Below are positions 1 through 8,121 of a stretch of 48,834 nt of DNA, in pieces (position 1 is the stretch's first letter; each line of letters opens with the position of its first letter). The position numbers and the translations under genes were made by a program. A model generated the notes under the pieces. The model was given only the letters and a program-made list of their open reading frames with translations, was not told the origin of the DNA and did not search any database. The DNA is from Streptomyces aurantiacus JA 4570 (GTDB taxonomy: Bacteria > Actinomycetota > Actinomycetes > Streptomycetales > Streptomycetaceae). The stretch covers positions 1 to 48,834 of the forward strand of contig NZ_AOPZ01000275.1 of the NCBI RefSeq assembly GCF_000414115.1, read 5' to 3'.

Positions 1-932
1 CCGGGACCACCGGGGCCGCCGTGTGCACCCGGGCCGGGCGGGGGCGGTCCCTGGTGGAACTGCTGGGCGGGGCTGGGGGAGCCGGGGCCGCCCGGGCCGG
101 GGCCACCGGGTCCGCCGGGACCGGGACCACCCGGACCACCGTGGCCGCCGGGACCAGGCCCACCAGGACCGGGGCCGGGACCACCCGGACCAGGACCCCC
201 AGGCCCACCGTGTCCACCAGGACCAGGACCAGGCCCACCCGGACCACCGTGCCCACCGAAGGGCGGCCCGCCGAAGGGCCCACCCGGGCCATCAGCACCG
301 GGCCCGCCGGGGCCACCAGGCGCACCGGGCCCGCCTGGGCCACCCGGCCCGGGCATACCAGGCCCACCCGGTCCACCGGGGCCACCGGGGCCACCGTGCC
401 CAGGCATCCCCGGACCGCCGGGCCCGCCAGGCCCACCCGTGGGCAGCGGCGGATTGGGCGCGGCAGGCGTGTACGACGTGGCCGTACCGGTGAGGAAGTT
501 CCACCGGCACTCCTCGCAGAAGGGCGCGTTCGCCTCGCGGGGCGTGCGGCACTGCGGGCAGAGCTCGGGCTCGCGCCCGAGGTCCGGCACGGCGGAGAGG
601 TGCGGGCGGCCGGGCTGACCGGGCCCGCCCTGCTGACCAGGACCGCCGGGACCGGGACCACCGTGACCGCCGGGACCAGGGCCGCCAGGACCAGGACCAC
701 CGGGACCACCGGGACCAGGACCACCGGGCCCACCGTGACCACCAGGGCCAGGGCCACCGGCCCCGCCGGGACCACCCTGCTGGCCATGCTGCCCGGGAGC
801 CGGCGGATAGCCGTAGCCGGCGGCCGGGGGCGGCGGGGGAGGCGGCGGCGGTACGGCACCGGCCATGCGGTGACCGCAGACCTCGCACCAGTCGTCGGAA
901 CCCGACTGGTGTCCGTTCGGGCAGGTCGGCAT
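1..932 (-). CDS. Zinc-ribbon protein with collagen-like Gly-Gly-Pro repeats (partial)
   Basis: The gene starts with ATG at 932 and stays open to the left edge, so its C-terminus is missing. The N-terminus has a zinc-ribbon pattern (CPNGH...WCEVCG). A proline run and a Gly-Gly-Pro/Gly-Pro-Gly tract follow, then a second ribbon (LCPQC...FCEEC), then a longer Gly-Gly-Pro/His tract that reaches the edge. It is the last visible gene of the kinase operon, 79 bp after the von Willebrand A gene. Partners of PknG-type kinases often carry an FHA phosphopeptide-binding domain. One could lie beyond the edge, but that is inference only. The repeats are low-complexity and translate well only on this strand; the long plus-strand ORF over them is a shadow. 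Confidence 0.8.
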   Translation of the reverse strand, partial: MPTCPNGHQSGSDDWCEVCGHRMAGAVPPPPPPPPPAAGYGYPPAPGQHGQQGGPGGAGGPGPGGHGGPGGPGPGGPGGPGPGGPGPGGHGGPGPGGPGQQGGPGQPGRPHLSAVPDLGREPELCPQCRTPREANAPFCEECRWNFLTGTATSYTPAAPNPPLPTGGPGGPGGPGMPGHGGPGGPGGPGGPGMPGPGGPGGPGAPGGPGGPGADGPGGPFGGPPFGGHGGPGGPGPGPGGHGGPGGPGPGGPGPGPGGPGPGGHGGPGGPGPGGPGGPGPGGPGSPSPAQQFHQGPPPPGPGAHGGPGGP

Positions 933-1011
933 GTCGGCGCTTCCCCCTCTCCTTCTCCGGCCCGAGGGCCGTGTGCACTGGCTTTTCCGGTACTGGCAAC
1001 GCGTACGCGTA

Positions 1012-2355
1012 CTACTTCTTCACGCGGACCGTCTTCGTCGAGCGCGTCTCGAGTGTCATCTCGTCGGCCTCGGCGACCCGCGCCTTCAATCGAACAGTAC
1101 CTGTCGTGGCGTCTACGACGTCCACCACCTTGGAAAGGAGCTTGGCGGTGTCCTCGTTGCCGGAGGCACTGGCGAGCTGAACGGCCCGCCCCAGTTTGGC
1201 CGTTGCTCCGTCGAAGTCGCCCGATTTGCGGGCATCGAGCCCCTGCTGGATGACCTGGGCCAGTTCCGCCTGGCCCGTGTAGTGCGCGACCTGCGGATTG
1301 ATGGACGTGGAGGCGGCCATGTCGTCCGTCCAGACCGCCCTGACCAGGCCCTGGGACAGGGTCTGTACGGTGCCGTCGGCGCCGGGCACGATCAGTGAGA
1401 CCCGGGCCGCGAGCATTTCCTGGCCGAGTTCGGCGCCGGGGACGCGGACGCAGATGTGGTAGTCGCGGGACTCGTCGCCCCAGGAGCCGGTGGGGTAGTC
1501 GCCCGCGCGGGGCCCCGCCTCCGTACGCCGGTCGGTCAACTCCTCGACCGTGGGTGCCACTTGTTTCACGAACATGATCTCCACGCCCATGGGTGTCCAC
1601 AGCCGCAGGCTGACGTCGGCGACCTCCTTGCCCATCGCGGACTCCATCATCTGCGTGAAGTCGGCGGCGAGTCCTGCCGGGTCGGCGACGATGTCGGCGG
1701 TGCCGAGCAGCGCGGAGGCGATGCCTGTGACCTCTTTCACTTCCCAGTCGGTGCCGACACCGCGGGCGTCGCAGGTGAAGCGGCCCGCGCAGGCGTCGAG
1801 GGAGGCCCGCAGGTCCTCCGGTGACTCGTGTTCGTTGCGGCCGTCGGTGAGCAGGATGCCGTGCCTGATGGATACGTCGGCGGAGGCGAGGAGCCGGTCG
1901 GCGAGGCGCAGCCAGGTGCCGATGGCGGTGCCGCCGCCCGCGCTGAGCTTGCGCAGGGCCTCCTTGGCCTGGGCGCGGGTCCCCGGCCCGGCGACGGCGA
2001 GACGGCCGCCGCCGGGGTAGACCTCGCTGGCGACGTGGGTGCCGCCGATGACGGCGAAGTGGACGCCGTCGCGCAGCGCGTCGATCGCGGCGGCGGTGGC
2101 GTCGCGGGCGCCGCGCATCTTCGTCGGCGGGTAGTCCATGGAGCCCGAGCAGTCGACCATGATCGCGACCGCGGCGTCGGGTCCCTCGCCCGCCGAGTAC
2201 AGATGGGGCGCGCCGACCGCGGAGCCGATGGTGCCGCCGCCGGTCGAGGTGACGGTGGCGATCGCGTTGACCTCGCGGCCGCCCTCGGGCAGATACTCGT
2301 TCTGATACACGTCGACCGTGAACTGTGGCACGTTCGACTTCGAGAAAATGGCCAT
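1012..2355 (-). CDS. von Willebrand factor A domain protein
   Basis: The product has 447 residues. A VWA fold with a complete MIDAS metal site is visible: DCSGSM at about 68-73, Thr143 in a GGGT turn, and LLTDG with Asp171. The C-terminal 120 residues look helical and resemble a TPR-like tail ('GLDARKSGDFDGATAKLGRA'). No signal peptide or membrane segment is seen, so it should be cytoplasmic. The ATG at 2355 is preceded by AGGGGGG. It lies 155 bp downstream of the phosphatase gene in the same direction. VWA proteins usually mediate metal-dependent protein-protein contacts, so it could be a scaffold or target of the kinase/phosphatase pair. Its exact function is unknown. Confidence 0.85.
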   Translation of the reverse strand: MAIFSKSNVPQFTVDVYQNEYLPEGGREVNAIATVTSTGGGTIGSAVGAPHLYSAGEGPDAAVAIMVDCSGSMDYPPTKMRGARDATAAAIDALRDGVHFAVIGGTHVASEVYPGGGRLAVAGPGTRAQAKEALRKLSAGGGTAIGTWLRLADRLLASADVSIRHGILLTDGRNEHESPEDLRASLDACAGRFTCDARGVGTDWEVKEVTGIASALLGTADIVADPAGLAADFTQMMESAMGKEVADVSLRLWTPMGVEIMFVKQVAPTVEELTDRRTEAGPRAGDYPTGSWGDESRDYHICVRVPGAELGQEMLAARVSLIVPGADGTVQTLSQGLVRAVWTDDMAASTSINPQVAHYTGQAELAQVIQQGLDARKSGDFDGATAKLGRAVQLASASGNEDTAKLLSKVVDVVDATTGTVRLKARVAEADEMTLETRSTKTVRVKK

Positions 2356-2510
2356 GGACGCTGTTCCCCCCTAGGACTACTTCCCACAGACCTCTCGCCC
2401 GCGGCGCCGTGTGCGCGCGGAGGCGGGTGGTGCCTGGTGCCGGTGGTGCGGTCGGCACGGACGTGCGGTGGCCGGGAGGGCAGGGCCGCGCGGTGCCCGG
2501 CCCTCCCGCG

Positions 2511-3941
2511 CTAGGCCGATCCTGCCCCTTGCGGCGCGGCAGGGAACGGCAGGATCGCCACTGTTACGTTGTCGTGGCCCCCGCCGTCCAGCGCGTGGCC
2601 GACGAGGACCTGGGCGCTGTGCAGCGGGCGCAGGGCGGCGTCGGCGGGCAGGGCGCGGGCCATGTCCTGGGCCGCCTCCGCGTAGTTCCACAGGCCGTCC
2701 GTGCACACCACCACTACACCCGGGCGGTCCGGCTTGAAGGAAGCGGTGTGCGGCTCCAGTTCGTACGCGTCGGCGCCGAGCCAGCCCGTGATGGCGTGCG
2801 CCCGCTCGTCGGCGTACGCCTCGGCCTCGTTCATGAGGCCCGCGGCGACCATCTGGGCGGCCCAGGAGTCGTCCTCGGTGAGGCGGGCGGTGGGGCCGGT
2901 GCGGTCGACCGGGACCCAGTAGGCGCGGCTGTCGCCGACCCAGCCGATGACGAGCAGTCCGCCGGTGACGACGGCGCCGACGAGGGTGCAGGCGGGGGCG
3001 TTCTGGTGCGGGCTGTGCTCGCGGGCCGAAGTGGGTTCGGCGGCGAGCGAGTTGACGGCTTCCGCGGCGGCGACGATCGCGTCGTGCATGGCCTGTTGCG
3101 GGTGGGTGCCGCGCGGCAGGGCGTCCTGGAGCGCGGCGTTGGCGGCGCGCGAGGCCGCCATGGACGCCTCGTCGGGGCGGGTCGCCGAGGAGACGCCGTC
3201 GCAGACGATGGCGACGGTGGCGGGGGAGCCGTCGGGCAGCGCGGCCGAGGAGATCGCGAACGCGTCCTCGTTGCGGTGGTGCCGCAGGCCCCGGTCGCTG
3301 ACGGCGGCGACCGCCGCCAGCTCCTGCTCCATGTGGTCCCGCTCCCGCGGCTGGGCGTGCCCGCAGTTCTCGCAGTAGCCGTCGGGGGCGACGTGGCCCG
3401 CGCGACAGGCGACGCAGAGCTTGGTGCCGGCGGGCGGGGTCGGCAGCACGGGCTCCGCCGCTCCGGCGGAGGGGTGTGCCGCCTCGGTGGCGGGCTGCGG
3501 GCCGGTGCGCGGGTCGGCCGGTGCCTCGGGGCCCGGCGCCTCGGGGCCCGGGCTGGTTCCGGGGGCGGGCAGCAGATAGTCGTCCGGATCGGCGGGCACC
3601 TGGCCGGGGGCCGTCTGTTCGGAAGCCGCGAGATCGCCTCCCCCGGAGTCCGTGCCGGGCAGGTCCGCGGACCGGTGGGTCGGCGCCGGGGTGTCGGAGC
3701 TGTCCACCTCGGGCGCCACGGGCCACTGGGCCGGGGCCGGAGCGGCAGCCGGGGCCGGTGGGGCGGCGGGCGGAGGGCCGGGAGGCATGCCGTTGAGCAC
3801 GACGGTGGGGCGGTCGGACGGTGGGGGCGGGACGGCAGAGAGGTCATAGCCGCACGCGTCGCAGAACAAGTCGCCCGATTCCAGGGGCTCCTCGCAGCTC
3901 GGGCACGTCGACAGGGCCGCCGGTTGGTGCATCTGGGACAT
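2511..3941 (-). CDS. PP2C-family Ser/Thr phosphatase with zinc ribbons
   Basis: The product has 476 residues from the ATG at 3941, two bases past the kinase stop; a GTG at 3953 would add four residues. Layout: zinc ribbon at 13-30 (CPSC...CDAC), a Pro/Ala-rich linker to about 170, a second ribbon at 176-193 (CVAC...CENC), then a PP2C catalytic domain from about 205. The metal-site motifs are all present: RNED at 223-226, CDGV (Asp248), GDSR (Asp337), TDGLW (Asp415) and GHDN (Asp457), so activity is expected. It is probably the cognate phosphatase of the adjacent PknG-like kinase. There is no membrane segment, unlike PstP-type phosphatases. Confidence 0.9.
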   Translation of the reverse strand: MSQMHQPAALSTCPSCEEPLESGDLFCDACGYDLSAVPPPPSDRPTVVLNGMPPGPPPAAPPAPAAAPAPAQWPVAPEVDSSDTPAPTHRSADLPGTDSGGGDLAASEQTAPGQVPADPDDYLLPAPGTSPGPEAPGPEAPADPRTGPQPATEAAHPSAGAAEPVLPTPPAGTKLCVACRAGHVAPDGYCENCGHAQPRERDHMEQELAAVAAVSDRGLRHHRNEDAFAISSAALPDGSPATVAIVCDGVSSATRPDEASMAASRAANAALQDALPRGTHPQQAMHDAIVAAAEAVNSLAAEPTSAREHSPHQNAPACTLVGAVVTGGLLVIGWVGDSRAYWVPVDRTGPTARLTEDDSWAAQMVAAGLMNEAEAYADERAHAITGWLGADAYELEPHTASFKPDRPGVVVVCTDGLWNYAEAAQDMARALPADAALRPLHSAQVLVGHALDGGGHDNVTVAILPFPAAPQGAGSA

Positions 3942-3943
3942 CT

Positions 3944-6679
3944 TCACACCCACGTCCGAGGGCGGAAACGGTTGGCCCGTTCCACCAGTTCGATCCTTTC
4001 CTCGCCACCCTGTGCGAGCCGGGCAAGCGTTCGGTACGACCGTTCCAGACCGAACCGGAGACCGCGCTCGTCCAGCTCGCTGCCGAGCAGGACCGTCCCC
4101 GTACGACCGTCGCCGGCGGCGGCCGGTGGCGGGGAGGCGTGGCCAGAGTGGCTACCGGAGAGTACCCAGTCGAGCGCCGTCCCGAGGACTTCGGTCGAGA
4201 GCCGCTCTCTGCGCACCGCGTCGAGGCCGAAGCCCGCGAGCGCCTCGACCTGCCCGGCGGCGGCCGTCAGATCGTCCAGGAACCGGGCGCCCGGCCCGGC
4301 CGTCGTGTCGAACGTCATACGTTGCCGAAGCCGCGCCCGCACGGCGGCGACGCGGGCCGCCGTGTAGTGGATCGAGGACTCCGGCACGGACTCCAGGGTG
4401 CGCACCGCGCCGCTCCGGTCGCCCGACGCGAGTTGCACCCGGGCGAGCCCGAACGCCGCGCTGACGTAGCTCGGGTCGGTCGTCCACACCAGGCGGTAGT
4501 ACTCCGCGGCGTTGTCCAACTGGCCGAGCACCTCCGCGCAGACGCCGAGGGCGAGCTTGGGCGCGGGCTCGCCGGGGAAGGCGTCGTACACCGCGTCGAA
4601 GGAGAGCGCCGCGATCTCGTGGTCGCCGGTGGTGAGGGAGGCGACGCCGCGGTACCAGATCACCCGCCAGTCGTCGGGGTGGTCGATCTCCAGGGACTCC
4701 AGCGCACTGCCCGCGGAGGCCAGTTCGCCCATGGTGAGTCGGGCCCGCAGCTCCCGCAGACGCAGCTCGGGGGAGGTCGCGGGCGCGGCTCTGAGCGCGG
4801 CGATCAGCTCGCTGCCCGCGGAGTCCACGAGCCCGGCGAGGAAGCCGGCGTTGGGATCCCCGGGGTCGACCCGGGGCACGGGCAGCGCGAGTGCCGCCGC
4901 GGGGGCGTCCAGCGGCCGCACCATGGACGCGGCCGCGACACCGTTCTCCCCGGCTCCGCCGGGGGTGTTCCGTCCGGCTCCGCCGGGAAGAGCCCCAGCG
5001 GCTCCGCCGCCCCCGTTCCCGGCGCCTCCGGCGCTCAAACCGTCCGGCTCCCCCAGCCCCAGCGCGGCCACACCACCCGCACCCGAGGAACCCCCCGCCG
5101 TACCGATCCCCAGCCGCTGCCCGAGCCCGGGCCCCGACTCCCGCGCCCCGAGCGCCGAAACCTCCCCCACCAGCTCCGCGAACAACTCCGTGTCAGTGAC
5201 TTTCACTTCGGGCCCGAAGAGCGTCGAGAGAGCCGGCCGCGGCCGCCCGCTCTGCACCGCCACGACCTCCCGGAGGACGCCGGTCAGCTGCTCGGCCATC
5301 TCCTGGGCGGAGCTGAACCGCCGTGCCGGGTCGGGGTCGGTGGCGCGCACGAGGAGCCGGTAGAACGACTCGTACGTACGGAAGACCTCGATGTTGTCGG
5401 GGTCGGGCAGGGAGTCCACGAAGACGTTCGTGTAGCCCTGGAAGTCGAACGTCAGCACCGCCAGCGTGCGCGCGACCGTGTACAGGTCCGAGGCCACGGA
5501 AGGGCCCACCTCCGCGACCTCCGGTGCCTGGTAGCCCACCGTGCCGTAGATCGCCGACTCGTCGTCGTCCATCCGGCGGACCGCGCCCATGTCGATCAGT
5601 TTGAGCTGGTCCTCGGTCTGGATGGCGTTGTCGACCTTGAAGTCGCAGTACAGCAGGTTGCGGCTGTGCAAATGGCCGAGGGCCTCCAGGGCCTCGATGC
5701 CGTACGCGCATGCCTGCTCGACGGGCAGCGGGTCGCGCTTGCCGGTGGGCGTGCGGCGGCTGTTGGCGATCTCCTTGAGGGACTTGCCGCCGACGTACTC
5801 CATGACGATGTAGCCGTCCATGGAGCCGGTGCGCTGGTCCAGGTGCTCGACGAAGTTGTAGATGCGGACGATGTTGGCGTGCTCGATCTCGGCGAGGAAG
5901 CGCCGCTCGGAGATCGCGGCGGCCATCGCGTCCTGGTCGCCGGTGTCGAGCAGGCCCTTGAGGACCACCCAGCGGTCGGACACCGCGCGGTCCACCGCGA
6001 GATACACCCAGCCGAGCCCGCCGTGCGCGAGGCAGCCCACGACCTCGTACTGGCCGTGCACGATGTCGCCCGCCTTCAGCTTCGGCACGAAGGAGTAGGG
6101 GTGGCCGCACTTCGTGCAGAAACCTTCCGTGCGCCCGGGGCGCGACCCGCGCGCGCGGCCCACCGGCGCACCGCAGTCGGAGCGCGAGCAGAACCGCTTC
6201 CGCTCGGGAACCTCGGGCTTCTCCTGCACCGCGCCGCGCGGGTCGGGGCGCGGCACCTGCGGCACCGACACCAGGCCGACGCCCAGCCTGCCGCGCCCCG
6301 ACGAGGCCGCCGACGAGCCCGAGCTGCGCACCGACACCGACCGCGCCGACGTGCCCTCCGACAGGGAGCGCGAGAGCCGGCCCGAGACCGAGCGGCGCGA
6401 CGACGCGGACCGCGAGGAGCGGGTGCTCCCGCGGGTCCCGGTGCTCGCCGAGCCGCGCGAACTGCGCGAGCCCCGGCCGCTGCGCCCACTGCGCCCGCTG
6501 CGGCCGCCGACCGTGACGCCCGTCGCCGGGGAGCCCACCATGCCGTTCGCCGAGACGACCGGGGCGAGACCGCAGGTGTCGCAGTACAGCTCGCCGCCGC
6601 CCACGTCCTCGTACGAACCCGTGCACTTGGGCCGCTGACAGGGTCGCTGTCCGCCGGTTCCGCCGGTCTGCTCACTCAT
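3944..6679 (-). CDS. pknG: PknG-type serine/threonine protein kinase
   Basis: The product has 911 residues. The ATG at 6679 overlaps the upstream stop (ATGA), which fixes the start. Layout: an N-terminal ribbon (Cys14, 19, 33, 36), a Ser/Arg/Gly linker at 58-130, a rubredoxin-like ribbon (Cys164, 169, 188, 191) running into 'GHPYSFVPKL', a kinase domain at about 209-475, a Gly/Ala linker, and a helical TPR-like C-terminal half. Kinase features are the loop AHGGLGWVYLA, Lys241, Asp346 in YCDFKVDN instead of HRD, and DMG (363-365) instead of DFG. This matches the PknG family, which in mycobacteria and corynebacteria controls glutamate metabolism through FHA proteins. There is no transmembrane segment. 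The extra N-terminal ribbon and long linker are unusual. Confidence 0.93.
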   Translation of the reverse strand: MSEQTGGTGGQRPCQRPKCTGSYEDVGGGELYCDTCGLAPVVSANGMVGSPATGVTVGGRSGRSGRSGRGSRSSRGSASTGTRGSTRSSRSASSRRSVSGRLSRSLSEGTSARSVSVRSSGSSAASSGRGRLGVGLVSVPQVPRPDPRGAVQEKPEVPERKRFCSRSDCGAPVGRARGSRPGRTEGFCTKCGHPYSFVPKLKAGDIVHGQYEVVGCLAHGGLGWVYLAVDRAVSDRWVVLKGLLDTGDQDAMAAAISERRFLAEIEHANIVRIYNFVEHLDQRTGSMDGYIVMEYVGGKSLKEIANSRRTPTGKRDPLPVEQACAYGIEALEALGHLHSRNLLYCDFKVDNAIQTEDQLKLIDMGAVRRMDDDESAIYGTVGYQAPEVAEVGPSVASDLYTVARTLAVLTFDFQGYTNVFVDSLPDPDNIEVFRTYESFYRLLVRATDPDPARRFSSAQEMAEQLTGVLREVVAVQSGRPRPALSTLFGPEVKVTDTELFAELVGEVSALGARESGPGLGQRLGIGTAGGSSGAGGVAALGLGEPDGLSAGGAGNGGGGAAGALPGGAGRNTPGGAGENGVAAASMVRPLDAPAAALALPVPRVDPGDPNAGFLAGLVDSAGSELIAALRAAPATSPELRLRELRARLTMGELASAGSALESLEIDHPDDWRVIWYRGVASLTTGDHEIAALSFDAVYDAFPGEPAPKLALGVCAEVLGQLDNAAEYYRLVWTTDPSYVSAAFGLARVQLASGDRSGAVRTLESVPESSIHYTAARVAAVRARLRQRMTFDTTAGPGARFLDDLTAAAGQVEALAGFGLDAVRRERLSTEVLGTALDWVLSGSHSGHASPPPAAAGDGRTGTVLLGSELDERGLRFGLERSYRTLARLAQGGEERIELVERANRFRPRTWV

Positions 6680-7995
6680 GCTTCCCCCCTCCGGTCGGTG
6701 GGCCCGCCCTGTTGCGGGACCCTGGACGCCAGCGCGTCGGCCGCCGCCCGCTGGTAGCGGAGCACCGCCTCGTCGGCGACGCGCAGGTCGCAGGGCGCGC
6801 TCCAGAGCATGCGGCGCGCCGCGTCGTACCGCTCGATGAGGAACGGGTCCTCCGCGAGGCCGTGCCGGGCGACCTTCGCCTTGTACGCGTCGAGGCGGCC
6901 GCGCAGCTCCGCGCGGACCGCGAGCGGCGCGGTGACGGCCGTCAACGACTCGCGGGCGCGCAGCAGTTCGTCCTCGGCCTTCTGCTCCAGGGACTCCAGG
7001 AGCGGGGAGAGGCGGTGCCACTGGGCGTTCCTGCGGTAGTCGGCGGCCATCGCGAGCTGCTCCTGGAGCGCCGTGGGCGGCCCGGAGACGGCGGGCACCT
7101 CGGACGCGGCGATCTTCGCGAGGACTTCGCCGCGCGCGGAGCGGGCCTCGGCGAGCGTGCGGTCCGCGCGGGAGAGCACGTCGCGCAGCTTGCCCAGGCG
7201 GGCCTCGGCGTCCTGGCGGACCGTGAGCACGGCGTCGATCTCGCGGCGCACGTCCTCCAGGGCGCGGGCCGCGTGGTCGTAGCGGTCCGTGTGCGGGCGG
7301 CCGCCGCCGGGGGCCGAACTGCCGCGCGTGGGCTGCCAGAACGCCAGCGGGTCGGACACCACCTGCTCGCGCAGCGCCGTCAGCTCGTGCGTGATGCGCT
7401 CCAGGTCGTCGCCCGACGGGTGCTCGCCGGGGCGGACGCCCACGGAGTGCGCGAGCTGGCGGGTGCGCTGGAGTTCGGCGGCGAGCAGGTCGATGCGGGC
7501 GGGCAGCGCGGACCACACGGCGTCGGCGGCGACGACCAGGTCCAGGGAGTGCGCGTACAGATCGTTCATGCGCGCGACGAGCTCTTCGAGCGTGAACTCC
7601 TCGGTGAGCTTCGCGGGGCCGGTGATCGACGCCGCCGCGCCGGACGCCGAGCCGCCCGCGACGGTGACGCTCCGGCCGCGCAGCAGCCGCGTCAGTTCGA
7701 GCAGGTCGTCGCGGTTGGGCCAGCGCCTGCGCTCGCGCACCTCGCGGGCGGTGTTCAGCGCGCCCGCGTACGCGTCGAAGTACGTCCACAGGAGCGTGAT
7801 CCGGCCTTCGGTGGCGAGCCAGCGCTCGTGCGTGGTGCCGGTGAGCTTCGCGCCTTCGAGGAGGCGGCGGCCCGCGTGGTCCTGGAGGGCGAGGAGCGAC
7901 GTCTCGATCGCCTCGTGCTCGGCGTCGAGCCGCACCAGCGCCCGGTCCACCTCGTCCCGGTCCATCACAGAGCCGGGGGGTCCCGCGACGCTCAT
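6676..7995 (-). CDS. Coiled-coil protein of the kinase operon, function unknown
   Basis: The product has 439 residues, starting at the ATG at 7995 after GGAGAGGTG. The sequence is rich in Ala, Arg, Glu and Leu with long heptad-like helical stretches (about 15-100 and 230-420). It has no cysteine cluster, signal peptide or membrane segment. Its stop overlaps the pknG start by four bases (ATGA), so translation is probably coupled. I do not recognise a domain. Its position between the GlnH-like binding protein and the kinase suggests an adaptor linking the membrane sensor to the kinase, but this is inference from order only. Confidence 0.85.
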   Translation of the reverse strand: MSVAGPPGSVMDRDEVDRALVRLDAEHEAIETSLLALQDHAGRRLLEGAKLTGTTHERWLATEGRITLLWTYFDAYAGALNTAREVRERRRWPNRDDLLELTRLLRGRSVTVAGGSASGAAASITGPAKLTEEFTLEELVARMNDLYAHSLDLVVAADAVWSALPARIDLLAAELQRTRQLAHSVGVRPGEHPSGDDLERITHELTALREQVVSDPLAFWQPTRGSSAPGGGRPHTDRYDHAARALEDVRREIDAVLTVRQDAEARLGKLRDVLSRADRTLAEARSARGEVLAKIAASEVPAVSGPPTALQEQLAMAADYRRNAQWHRLSPLLESLEQKAEDELLRARESLTAVTAPLAVRAELRGRLDAYKAKVARHGLAEDPFLIERYDAARRMLWSAPCDLRVADEAVLRYQRAAADALASRVPQQGGPTDRRGEA

Positions 7996-8044
7996 CGATC
8001 ACCTCTCCGCTCTGCGTTGACTTCTCAGCTCTCGAACTCGACTG

Positions 8045-8121
8045 TCAGTCCTTGTACTTCGGGTTCAGTCGTACGTCGGGTTCATTTCTTGTACGTCGGG
8101 TTCAGTCCTTGTACTTCGGGT
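8045..8121 (-). repeat. Four tandem imperfect copies of the glnH-like 3' end
   Basis: On the minus strand, CCGAAGTACAAGGACTGAAC at the gene's own stop is followed by CCGACGTACAAGAAATGAAC, then a shortened CCGACGTACGACTGAAC, then CCGAAGTACAAGGACTGACA. Each copy carries a TGA at the same place. The array lies just past the functional stop (8102-8104) and before the next ribosome-binding site. Slippage duplication of the gene end is the simplest explanation. Confidence 0.85.

Noticed and set aside
21..1253. Long plus-strand ORF rich in Thr, Gly and Arg
   Set aside because: It is antisense to the Gly-Gly-Pro protein and VWA gene. Its repeats mirror the collagen-like tract and the GC-skewed codon pattern; no start or domain supports it.
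2325..6757. Long plus-strand ORFs over the phosphatase and kinase genes
   Set aside because: Arg/Gly/Ala/Pro-rich composition, antisense to strongly supported genes, a usual artefact in high-GC DNA.
3944..8002. One 1,352-codon ORF joining a shadow of the coiled-coil gene to the kinase
   Set aside because: The upstream half is an Arg/Pro-rich frame over the coiled-coil gene. The kinase start at 6679 with an ATGA overlap explains the rest.
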